A model generated the notes under the pieces. That model was not told where the DNA came from, did not search any database, and saw nothing but the letters and a program-made list of their open reading frames with translations. Source: Flavobacterium sp. 140616W15 (GTDB lineage: Bacteria; Bacteroidota; Bacteroidia; Flavobacteriales; Flavobacteriaceae). Taken from it: DNA of 64,000 bases. Positions 17,387 to 24,998 of this stretch are shown piece after piece; position 1 is the stretch's first letter, and every line of letters starts with the position of its first letter. The position numbers were made by a program, and so were the translations under genes. Where the stretch lies: contig NZ_CP033068.1 of assembly GCF_003668995.1 (NCBI RefSeq), forward strand, positions 992,001-1,056,000, read 5' to 3'.

Positions 17387-18268
17387 ATGAAAAACACATT
17401 GTTTAAAGGTATTATTGCCTATCCGATTACTCCGTTTGACAAAGACGAAAAAGTAGATATTGTATTGTACAAAAAGCTATTAGAAAGATTGATTGTTTCT
17501 GGATCTCATGGTGTTGCTCCGCTAGGAAGTACAGGTGTTATGCCGTATTTGACAGATGAAGAAAAAGAAGCAATTACTGAAGCTACTATAGCACAAGTTA
17601 ATGGTAGGGTTCCTGTTTTGGTGGGTGTGTCAAACCTAACTACTGAAAAAACAATTTATCATGCTAAGTTTGCTGAAAAAGCAGGTTCAGATGCAGTTAT
17701 GATCATTCCGATGAGTTATTGGAAACTTACAGATGATGAAATTGTACAACATTATGATGCAGTTGCCAAGCAAATTTCGATTCCTATAATGGCGTACAAT
17801 AATCCTGCAACGGGTGGAGTAGATATGTCTCCTGCATTATTAAAAAGATTATTGGAGATTCCGAATGTTACTATGATTAAGGAAAGTAGTGGAGATGTGC
17901 AAAGAATGCATTATTTAAAAAGGGAACTTGGCGATGATGTCGCATTTTTTAATGGATCAAATCCGTTGGCATTAGCAGCATTTTCTGCTGGGGCAACAGG
18001 ATGGTGTACTGCCGCACCAAATTTGATTCCAGAACTGAATGTTGATTTGTACAATGCTATTCAGAAAAATGATTTACAGGAAGCTCAAAAGGTATTTTAT
18101 AAGCAATTAAATCTTTTAAAATTCATTGTAAACAAAGGTTTGCCAAGAACAATTAAAGCTGGTTTGAAAATAAAAGGGATTGATGGAGGTTTTTTAAGAA
18201 GCCCGTTGAAACCATTAACTGAAAGTGAAATAGCTGAATTGGAGTTGATTTTTAAGGAATTAGAGTAA
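17387..18268 (+). CDS. Dihydrodipicolinate synthase/N-acetylneuraminate lyase family aldolase
   Basis: This 293-residue class I aldolase has a TIM-barrel. Visible are GITPF-like AYPITPFDKD at the N-terminus, GSTGVMPYLTDEEK (pyruvate-binding GSTGE-like loop, here GSTGV), YNNPATGG with the conserved Tyr, and the Schiff-base Lys in MIKESSGD. It probably condenses or cleaves a pyruvate-linked 2-oxo acid. It is unlikely to be the housekeeping DapA because it sits with a cupin and a MocR regulator. The pathway, for example hydroxyproline or sugar-acid breakdown, cannot be fixed from the sequence. Confidence 0.9.
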   Translation: MKNTLFKGIIAYPITPFDKDEKVDIVLYKKLLERLIVSGSHGVAPLGSTGVMPYLTDEEKEAITEATIAQVNGRVPVLVGVSNLTTEKTIYHAKFAEKAGSDAVMIIPMSYWKLTDDEIVQHYDAVAKQISIPIMAYNNPATGGVDMSPALLKRLLEIPNVTMIKESSGDVQRMHYLKRELGDDVAFFNGSNPLALAAFSAGATGWCTAAPNLIPELNVDLYNAIQKNDLQEAQKVFYKQLNLLKFIVNKGLPRTIKAGLKIKGIDGGFLRSPLKPLTESEIAELELIFKELE

Positions 18269-18275
18269 GAGTTTT

Positions 18276-18396
18276 AACCGCAAAGGTCGCAAAGTTTTTT
18301 TATAAGTAAGACGCTGTAAAATCGCAAAGTTCGCAAAGCTTTGTGTTTAACAACTTTGCGATCTTTGCGTAAAACTTTTTGCCTTTGCGGTAAAAT
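18276..18396. repeat. GCAAAG dyad repeat after the aldolase gene
   Basis: ACCGCAAAGG near 18278 pairs with CCTTTGCGGT near 18380. Several 'cgcaaagttcgcaaag' and 'ctttgcgatctttgcg' segments in between give a large imperfect dyad. It is the same family as 31764-31836 and the 13.6-kb gap. It might act as a terminator, but there is no clear T-run. Confidence 0.6.
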
Positions 18397-18498
18397 AAAC
18401 GATTACCTAGCTTGAAATTTTGCAGTTAAATTTTCGGTCACGATACACATTTCAAACCTGAAACTTTAAACAAAAAGTATTTTGACTACTTTTGCAAA

Positions 18499-19845
18499 AT
18501 GAATAAGAAACACCATTCGAATAATATACTTTTGAATTTAGGTATCGAAAGCCTAAATGAAATGCAAGAAGTTGCTCAGGATGCTATCCTGAACGACAAT
18601 AATGTTTTACTACTTTCTCCAACTGGTTCTGGGAAAACACTAGCTTTTTTGCTGCCAGTTTTAGAATTACTACAACCCGAAATTCTTTCTGTACAATGTT
18701 TAATCCTTGTTCCTTCGCGTGAATTAGGATTGCAAATTGAACAGGTTTGGAAGAAAATGGGAACCGATTACAAAGTTAATATTTGTTACGGAGGCCATTC
18801 GATCGATACAGAAATTAAGAATTTAAGTAATCCACCAGCAGTTTTAATAGGAACTCCAGGTAGAATTGCTGATCATATTGATAGAGGAACTTTCCGTTTA
18901 GATAAAATTCAGACTTTAATTTTGGATGAATTTGATAAATCATTGCAATTGGGATTCCATGAGCAAATGTCTTTTATCATTGGTAAATTGCCAAAATTGA
19001 ACAAACGTGTGTTAGTTTCGGCTACATCTGATATTGAAATTCCAAAATACACAAGAGTAATCAATCCAACGATTTTGGATTTTATTCCTGAGGAAGAAGA
19101 GAAATCGAATCTTTCGATGAAAATGGTTGTTTCTCCATCTAAAGACAAAATAGAAAGTTTGTTTAACCTGATATGTTCTTTAAAATCACAATCGGCTATT
19201 ATTTTTTGTAACCATCGTGATGCTGCTGAACGTATTAGTGATACTCTAAACGAAAAAGGAATTTACGCGACATATTATCATGGCGGAATGGATCAGGATG
19301 AGCGTGAGCGTGCTTTGATTCAGTTTAGAAATGGTAGTGTGAGTTATTTAATCACAACCGATTTAGCTGCTCGTGGTCTTGATATTCCTGAGATGAACCA
19401 TGTTATTCACTATCATTTACCATTAAAGGAAGATGAGTTTACACACCGTAACGGTCGTACTGCTCGTATGCTTGCATCGGGTACAGCTTATATTATCGTT
19501 CATGAAAGTGAGAAAAAATTAGACTATATTAATTATGATATGGATGTTTTAAAGGTCGACAATGCTACGACTTTACCTAAACCTCCAGAATTTCAGACAA
19601 TATATATTAGTGGCGGAAAGAAAACCAAATTAAACAAAATAGATATTGTTGGATTCTTTTCTCAAAAAGGAAAACTTGAAAAAGGTGATTTGGGATTAAT
19701 TGAAGTAAAAGATTTTATTTCATTTGCTGCCGTGAAATTCAATAAAGTAAAAGATTTGCTTAAAAACATTAAAGATGAGAAGATGAAAGGCAAAAAATTT
19801 AAAATTGAAGTAGCAAGAAAAGTAATTAAGAAGGAAGAGGAGTAA
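18499..19845 (+). CDS. DEAD-box RNA helicase, DbpA-like
   Basis: This 448-residue protein has two RecA-like domains. Motifs are SPTGSGKT (I), PSRELGLQIE (Ia), GTPGRIADH (Ib), LDEFD (II), SATSD (III), and TDLAARGLDIP plus HRNGRTAR (V and VI). The C-terminal 75 residues, from about QTIYISGGKKTKL, resemble the DbpA RNA-binding domain that recognises 23S rRNA. A role in 50S assembly is therefore likely. Motif II reads DEFD rather than DEAD; the Asp-Glu needed for Mg-ATP is kept. A -7-like TACTTTTG (18487-18494) lies directly before the start. Confidence 0.92.
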   Translation: MNKKHHSNNILLNLGIESLNEMQEVAQDAILNDNNVLLLSPTGSGKTLAFLLPVLELLQPEILSVQCLILVPSRELGLQIEQVWKKMGTDYKVNICYGGHSIDTEIKNLSNPPAVLIGTPGRIADHIDRGTFRLDKIQTLILDEFDKSLQLGFHEQMSFIIGKLPKLNKRVLVSATSDIEIPKYTRVINPTILDFIPEEEEKSNLSMKMVVSPSKDKIESLFNLICSLKSQSAIIFCNHRDAAERISDTLNEKGIYATYYHGGMDQDERERALIQFRNGSVSYLITTDLAARGLDIPEMNHVIHYHLPLKEDEFTHRNGRTARMLASGTAYIIVHESEKKLDYINYDMDVLKVDNATTLPKPPEFQTIYISGGKKTKLNKIDIVGFFSQKGKLEKGDLGLIEVKDFISFAAVKFNKVKDLLKNIKDEKMKGKKFKIEVARKVIKKEEE

Positions 19846-20007
19846 TTTATTTATAAACAAATAGTTACTTGTTTGTTTTTTGAAGGAAAGGAATAATTGT
19901 AAAAAATAATTTGAATTTAATGTCAATAAATTAACTGTGTAAGAAAGGAGTTAGTTTTTTTTATTATTATGTTTGCGCCATCAAATAAATAAACCCCAAA
20001 GAATATT

Positions 20008-20442
20008 ATGAGAAAAATTATTACAATTACTGTTTTGTTTTTAAGTTTTGCATCTTTTGCTCAAATTAAAGTTATTGAAACTGTACCTGTTGAGAAATTA
20101 GGTAAAGTAAACAATAATTATATCCAAAAAATTGGAGATGAATACACTGTATTTTACAACTGTATTCAAAGTGATGATGAAAATAATACTTTAAGAAAAT
20201 TCACTTTTAAGAATATTGATAATGATTATCTTAATCTTTACAATATTATCGTAAACGGATTTGCAGCAACTCCTTTGTATGATATCAAATTAGAATTACC
20301 TAACAATTACGTTTGGTTGCATTATACAGCAAGTGTTGATAAACCTACAGTTCAATTTATGGTTTCGAATAAAGAAGGTAACGCAAACAATGTTTCTGAG
20401 GCTTTAACAAAAGACCAAGTAAGTAAATTGTTTCAAAAATAA
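20008..20442 (+). CDS. Hypothetical exported protein (144 aa)
   Basis: It has an N-terminal signal peptide (MRKIITITVLFLSFASFAQ) with a likely cleavage after FA-Q, and a soluble mature domain of about 125 residues rich in Tyr, Asn and beta-type patterns. I do not recognise the family. It stands alone and ends in a strong terminator, so it is probably a monocistronic expressed gene. Confidence 0.75.
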   Translation: MRKIITITVLFLSFASFAQIKVIETVPVEKLGKVNNNYIQKIGDEYTVFYNCIQSDDENNTLRKFTFKNIDNDYLNLYNIIVNGFAATPLYDIKLELPNNYVWLHYTASVDKPTVQFMVSNKEGNANNVSEALTKDQVSKLFQK

Positions 20443-20463
20443 TTAGATTTTTTAATCTATATA

Positions 20464-20499
20464 CTAAAAAAGGCTATTCATTTGAATAGCCTTTTTTAG
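20464..20499 (+). terminator. Terminator with 17-bp perfect stem
   Basis: The arms 20464-20480 and 20483-20499 are fully complementary, including AAAAAAGGCTATTCA, with a 2-base loop. T and A tracts lie within the arms. It is 21 bases past the stop of the hypothetical gene and is probably bidirectional. Confidence 0.88.
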
Positions 20500-20583
20500 T
20501 TTTAGGGTTTTAAGTTTTTGAGAGTAAGCTGCAAGCCTTTGTCCCTTTGCTTCTTTGTCCCTTTGTAACTTAAAAAAAAAGAA

Positions 20584-21162
20584 TTATATTTTCTTCACGT
20601 ATTGTGTAATAATTACAATTTGCTGACCGTCTACTTTTCCTTCGATGTATTCGGCATTTTCATGGTCTAAACGGATGTTACGTACTGCAGTTCCTTGCTT
20701 AGCTACCATACTAGATCCTTTTACTTTTAAGTCTTTAATTAAAACTACAGAATCTCCATGTTCTAAAATTACGCCATTGCTATCACGGTGTATTATTTTA
20801 TTCTCATCATCTTCACCTTCTCCTGTTGCTTGTGCCCACGCCAAAGTGTCTTCGTCTAGGTACATCATGTCTAATAATTCTTGTGGCCATCCAGCTGCGC
20901 GCATTCTGCTTAACATTCTCCAAGCTACAACTTGTACGGCAACATTCTCGTTCCACATACTGTCATTTAAACATCTCCAATGATTTAAATCTACGTTATC
21001 TGGATTCTCTATTTGATCTATACAAGTACTGCAAGCCATTACACTTTCATCAATTCCGCCTTTTTGAGTAGGTAGTACTTGATATACTTTTAGGTTTTCG
21101 GTTGCACCACAAAGTTCACATTTTGATCCGCTACGTTTGTTTAATTCTCTTTCTATGCTCAT
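20584..21162 (-). CDS. PhnA-domain protein (YjdM-like)
   Basis: This 192-residue protein has an N-terminal zinc ribbon (CELCGATENL ... VMACSTCIDQI) and a C-terminal PhnA SH3-like domain (DSNGVILEHGDSVVLIKDLKVKGSS). Between them is an extra segment with WRCLNDSMWNENVAVQVVAWRML. Despite its name the family is not a proven phosphonate enzyme. No phn genes are nearby. It precedes coaD in the other reading order and appears to be monocistronic. Confidence 0.9.
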   Translation of the reverse strand: MSIERELNKRSGSKCELCGATENLKVYQVLPTQKGGIDESVMACSTCIDQIENPDNVDLNHWRCLNDSMWNENVAVQVVAWRMLSRMRAAGWPQELLDMMYLDEDTLAWAQATGEGEDDENKIIHRDSNGVILEHGDSVVLIKDLKVKGSSMVAKQGTAVRNIRLDHENAEYIEGKVDGQQIVIITQYVKKI

Positions 21163-21238
21163 TTTCTTCTATTATTATTTTAAATGCAAAAATACAGTTA
21201 AATACTACGTTTTGCAAATTTATGTTTTTTTGGTTGAA

Positions 21239-21697
21239 TTACTTCTGAACTCTAACTGCATCAGGAACTAACATCTCGTATTCTCCACCATTTCTAAGTA
21301 CATCACGAACTATGCTTGAGCTGATATATGATGTGCTGGCAGCGGTAAGCAGAAAAACGGTTTCTATTTTAGAAAGTTTTCTGTTAGTATGTGCAATGGC
21401 TTTTTCAAATTCGAAATCGGCAGGATTACGAAGACCTCTTAAAATAAAATGGGCTTTTTGTTTTTTGGCCAAATCAATTGTAAGTCCTTCATAGGTAATT
21501 ACGGTTACTTTGGGTTCATCTTTGAATGTTTCTTCGATAAAATGCTTTCTTTCTTCGAGTGAGAACATGTATTTTTTTTCGGCATTTACACCAATAGCAA
21601 TTACGATTTCATCAAATAGAGAAATTCCTCGTTTAATGATGTCTTCGTGTCCAAGTGTAATTGGATCAAATGATCCTGGAAATATGGCTTTTCTCAT
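21239..21697 (-). CDS. coaD: Pantetheine-phosphate adenylyltransferase
   Basis: This 152-residue enzyme transfers AMP to 4'-phosphopantetheine in CoA synthesis. The nucleotide-binding motif GSFDPITLGHEDII is at the N-terminus. The ILRGLRNPADFEFE segment and the C-terminal STSYISSSIVRDV, which holds the ISSS motif, are diagnostic. The length is normal. It lies downstream of ddl on the same strand, separated by a repeat-bearing gap. Confidence 0.96.
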   Translation of the reverse strand: MRKAIFPGSFDPITLGHEDIIKRGISLFDEIVIAIGVNAEKKYMFSLEERKHFIEETFKDEPKVTVITYEGLTIDLAKKQKAHFILRGLRNPADFEFEKAIAHTNRKLSKIETVFLLTAASTSYISSSIVRDVLRNGGEYEMLVPDAVRVQK

Positions 21698-21710
21698 TTT
21701 TTTTTTAGAT

Positions 21711-21790
21711 TCAGAGGTTCAGAGTGGCAAAGGTTTTTTTAAGGTTCTAAGTTTTTTATCTTAGTACCTCAGAACCTTAGTGTCTTAGCA
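21711..21790. repeat. Dispersed AAGGTTCTAAG/GCAAAGG repeat
   Basis: The gap between ddl and coaD contains 'gaggttcagagtggcaaagg' and an inverted pair AAGGTTCTAAG (about 21740) and CTCAGAACCTTA (about 21768). The words match those at 6215-6330 and 7225-7300. Confidence 0.6.
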
Positions 21791-21798
21791 ACTTTTGG

Positions 21799-22770
21799 CT
21801 ACGCCAAAGCTAACTCTATTGAATTTGTAAACAAATCTTCTAATGTGATTCCGGCTGCTTTTGCTTGTTGTGGAATCAAACTTTCAGTTGTTAAGCCAGG
21901 AATGGTGTTCATTTCTAGCATATATGGTTCGTTGTCAACGATAATGAATTCGCTTCTTGAGAATCCTTTCATTTTTAAGACTTCATAAGCGCGTTTTGCT
22001 ACTTCACTTACTTTTTGTGTTAATTCGTCAGAGATTCTTGCTGGTGTAATTTCTTGTGATTTTCCTTGGTATTTGGCTTCATAATCAAAGAAATCATTGT
22101 CTGAAACTATCTCGGTAATTGGTAACACGATAACTTTTCCTTGGTAATTAATTACTCCAACAGAAACCTCGGTTCCGTCAAGGAAACTTTCAATGATAAT
22201 TTCGTTATCTTCTTTGTAGGCAACTTCTATTGCAATAGGAAGCTCAGCTGCAGTTTTTACTTTTGAGATTCCGAAGCTTGAACCTGCTTTATTTGGTTTT
22301 ACAAAACATGGTAATCCTACTTTTTTTACAATTTCGTCGGTATTGATAAGATCTCCTTTGTTTAGGTAATAAGAAATAGCAGTTTTTATTCCGTATGGCT
22401 TTAAAACAGAAAGTAAATCACGTTTGTTAAAGGTTAATGCTGCTTGGTAATAGTCACAAGAGGTTTGTGGAATGTGTAATAATTCAAAATAGGCTTGCAT
22501 TAGTCCATCTTCTCCTGGTGTTCCGTGAATGGCGTTGAATACACAGTCGAAAGTGATTTTATTTCCGTTTACTGTAACCGAAAAATCATTTTTATCTATC
22601 GGAAATTCGGTATCTTTTTCATCTACATAAACCCATTTTTCTTTAAAAATATGGATTCGGAAACCATTGTATTTGGTTTTATCAAGGTATTGATATACTA
22701 CGTTTCCGCTGATTAGTGATATTTGATATTCGCTAGAATATCCTCCCATGATAATGGCAATGTTTTTCAT
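21799..22770 (-). CDS. ddl: D-alanine--D-alanine ligase
   Basis: This 323-residue ATP-grasp enzyme makes the D-Ala-D-Ala dipeptide of peptidoglycan. Motifs include MGGYSSEYQISLISG at the N-terminus, NAIHGTPGEDG, PCFVKPNKAGSSFGISKV (ATP-binding loop) and EMNTIPGLTTESLIPQQ (Mg and substrate region). The length is typical. The PASTA and rluD-type genes are divergent from it, the usual order in Flavobacteriia. Confidence 0.97.
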   Translation of the reverse strand: MKNIAIIMGGYSSEYQISLISGNVVYQYLDKTKYNGFRIHIFKEKWVYVDEKDTEFPIDKNDFSVTVNGNKITFDCVFNAIHGTPGEDGLMQAYFELLHIPQTSCDYYQAALTFNKRDLLSVLKPYGIKTAISYYLNKGDLINTDEIVKKVGLPCFVKPNKAGSSFGISKVKTAAELPIAIEVAYKEDNEIIIESFLDGTEVSVGVINYQGKVIVLPITEIVSDNDFFDYEAKYQGKSQEITPARISDELTQKVSEVAKRAYEVLKMKGFSRSEFIIVDNEPYMLEMNTIPGLTTESLIPQQAKAAGITLEDLFTNSIELALA

Positions 22771-23060
22771 TTTTTCTTTTTTATGCTATTGAAAGCTATG
22801 TAAGTATGTTTTGTTTCTTGATTTTAAAGTTGTTGTGAAAACGGCTTGTTTTTAGCCCCGATAGTAGCGACATCCTTTTTTTATGCTTTTTTGCATAGAA
22901 AAAGATAAAGCGAATAGCGGGAATGGCTCCTAAAAATGTTCGTTTCGATTGTTCTTTGTTTCTACTATTATTGGCTATTGGGCTACTTTGTTGTATTAAA
23001 CAAAATTATCATTTTTTTTGAAACGAAATCTTTATCTTTGCCACAAATAAAAATAAATTT
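22771..23060. promoter_or_regulatory. Divergent gap ddl / PASTA gene with -7 box
   Basis: There is no gene. A clear plus-strand -7 box TATCTTTG is at 23033-23040, 20 bases before the PASTA gene ATG at 23061. The only nearby TTTG (23017-23020) is 12 bases upstream, too close for a standard -33. Confidence 0.45.
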
Positions 23061-23684
23061 ATGAGTTTACGTAAGTATCTAACTAGCCGAGTATTTTTTA
23101 CGCAAATACTAATTGCTGTTGCAATTATTGCAGTTTTGGGGTATTTGTTTATGCACTGGCTGACATTTACCACTGATCACGGACATGAAATTGAAGTACC
23201 TGATTTGAAAAAATTGACAGAAGAGCAAGTTGAGGCAAAATTGGACGGTCTGGATTTGGATTACGTGCTTTTGGATAGTGTAGATTACAAAAGTGATTTC
23301 CCTAAATATAGTGTTGTTGAGCAAGATCCTTTGCCTGGAACAAAAGTAAAAGTGGGGAGAAAGATTTATATTAAAATAAATTCTTCCGGTTTTTCATCAG
23401 TTCGTATTCCGGATTTAATTGAAAAAACATATCGTGAAGCAGTACCAACCTTAAAAGCATTAGGACTTCAAGAAGGTACAATTACCTATATTCCTAACCT
23501 TGGAAAAGACATGGTCTTGGAGATGCGTTACAAAGGAAGAAATTTAAAAGTAGGAGATCGTGTACTGAAATCATCAAAAATTGATTTGGTTTTGGGCGAT
23601 GGAAAAGCAAGTTATTTAGATGAAAGTCAACCGGCAGATTCTCTAGCAGTGCCTGAAGATGAAAAAACAGCAAATGAACAATAA
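23061..23684 (+). CDS. PASTA-domain membrane protein
   Basis: This is a 207-residue protein with one N-terminal transmembrane segment (about residues 12-33) and then two PASTA repeats. The first is VPDLKKLTEEQVEAKLDGLDLDYVLL, ending in VEQDPLPGTKVKVGRKIYI. The second is IPDLIEKTYREAVPTLKALGL. There is no kinase domain. PASTA modules bind peptidoglycan or muropeptides, which fits its place beside ddl. The acidic C-terminus overlaps or abuts the start of the pseudouridine synthase. Confidence 0.9.
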   Translation: MSLRKYLTSRVFFTQILIAVAIIAVLGYLFMHWLTFTTDHGHEIEVPDLKKLTEEQVEAKLDGLDLDYVLLDSVDYKSDFPKYSVVEQDPLPGTKVKVGRKIYIKINSSGFSSVRIPDLIEKTYREAVPTLKALGLQEGTITYIPNLGKDMVLEMRYKGRNLKVGDRVLKSSKIDLVLGDGKASYLDESQPADSLAVPEDEKTANEQ

Positions 23685-24720
23685 TAATACCGATAGTTTA
23701 GATTTAGAAGAAGAGTTATATGAGCATTTTAGATTTGAAGTTCCTAAAGGACAAGCGCCTTTACGAATCGACAAATATTTAATGGGCTTAATACAAAATG
23801 CAACCAGAAATAAGATTCAGAATGCTGCTACAGAGGGTAATATCTTTGTGAATGACGTTATTGTAAAGTCAAATTACAAAGTAAAAGCGTTTGATGTAGT
23901 TACGGTTATGTTATCACATCCTCCGTATGAAAATCATATTATTCCAGAGGATATTCCGCTGAACATTGTTTACGAAGATGACGCCTTGTTGTTAATCAAT
24001 AAAGAGCCAGGAATGGTTGTGCATCCGGGACACGGAAATTATACAGGAACTTTGGTTCACGCTTTGGCACATCATTTTGATAACCTGCCTATGAACAGCA
24101 GTGAACGTCCAGGATTGGTTCATAGAATTGATAAGGATACTTCGGGACTTTTGGTTATTGCCAAAACAGAAGCTGCAATGACACATCTTGCCAAACAATT
24201 TGAAGCTAAAACTTCTGAAAGAGAGTATATTGCTTTGGTTTGGGGGAATGTTACTGAGGAGCAAGGAACTATTGAAGGTAATCTGGCAAGACACTTGAAA
24301 GACAGAATGCAAATGGCTGTTTTTGCTGATCCAGAGATTGGTAAGCCTGCTGTGACGCATTATAAAGTTTTGGAGCGTTTTGGTTATGTTACTTTGATTT
24401 CATGTCAGCTTGAAACAGGTAGAACTCACCAAATTCGTGCGCATATGAAACATATTGGTCATCCGCTTTTTAATGATGAGCGTTATGGTGGTCATTTGAT
24501 TTTAAAAGGTACTACGTTTACGAAATACAAACAGTTTATTGATAATTGTTTTAAAGCTTTACCTAGACAAGCATTACATGCTAAAACTTTAGGTTTTGTT
24601 CATCCTACAACTGGTGAAATGATGCGTTTTGACACTGAATTACCCGATGATTTTAAAGATTGTATTGAAAGATGGAGGAATTACTCTAAATCGCATAATA
24701 CTGATGAAGATGAAAGTTAA
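23674..24720 (+). CDS. rluD: RluD-family 23S rRNA pseudouridine synthase
   Basis: This 348-residue enzyme isomerises uridines in 23S rRNA. An N-terminal S4 RNA-binding domain (about residues 30-95, RIDKYLMGLIQNATRNKIQ) is followed by the catalytic domain. That domain has VHPGHGNYTGTLVHAL, HRIDKDTSGLLVIAK with the catalytic Asp, and LETGRTHQIRAHM. I take the ATG at 23674 (MNNNNTDS) rather than the one at 23659. Either start overlaps the PASTA gene, by 11 or 26 bases, so the two are coupled. The exact target site (RluD or RluC type) is inferred from the S4 layout. Confidence 0.93.
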   Translation: MNNNNTDSLDLEEELYEHFRFEVPKGQAPLRIDKYLMGLIQNATRNKIQNAATEGNIFVNDVIVKSNYKVKAFDVVTVMLSHPPYENHIIPEDIPLNIVYEDDALLLINKEPGMVVHPGHGNYTGTLVHALAHHFDNLPMNSSERPGLVHRIDKDTSGLLVIAKTEAAMTHLAKQFEAKTSEREYIALVWGNVTEEQGTIEGNLARHLKDRMQMAVFADPEIGKPAVTHYKVLERFGYVTLISCQLETGRTHQIRAHMKHIGHPLFNDERYGGHLILKGTTFTKYKQFIDNCFKALPRQALHAKTLGFVHPTTGEMMRFDTELPDDFKDCIERWRNYSKSHNTDEDES

Positions 24721-24726
24721 AAATAT

Positions 24727-24753
24727 AAAGCCCCAATTTGGGGCTTTTTTTAT
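24727..24753 (+). terminator. Terminator after the pseudouridine synthase gene
   Basis: Stem AAAGCCCCA/TGGGGCTTT with a 3-base loop is followed by a T-run, 7 bases past the stop codon. Confidence 0.9.
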
Positions 24754-24869
24754 GTTTAAAAATTGATTGTTCTTTGCTTTCAGCAGTATCAAAAATTGTA
24801 CTAACGATTGATGTATTTTACCTTATCTCATTCATTTATTTTATTAGGAACTGTTATGTTGAATAGGTG

Positions 24870-24899
24870 TTGTTGCGTGTTTCAAATTAGTTACTTTTG
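24870..24899 (+). promoter_or_regulatory. Promoter of the SulP transporter gene
   Basis: A -7 box TACTTTTG (24892-24899) has TTG (24870-24872) 19 bases upstream, matching the Bacteroidota consensus. Transcription from here would give a 5' leader of about 90 bases. Confidence 0.55.
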
Positions 24900-24908
24900 T
24901 AGTGCTAA

Positions 24909-24966
24909 TAAAAAAGGTTCTTTCTTGTTTTTGAAACATTTATTACAGAAGAGGTAACCTTTTTTA
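24909..24966 (+). other. Stem-loop in the leader of the SulP gene
   Basis: An AAAAAAGGTT arm near 24909 pairs with AACCTTTTTT near 24957, and the right arm ends in a T-run. The element sits between the predicted transcription start and the ATG at 24999. It looks like a terminator or attenuator in the leader. There is no small reading frame of note in it, and no known riboswitch was recognised. Confidence 0.45.
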
Positions 24967-24998
24967 TGAGTTTTAGATTATAGATTTACATTTAAATA

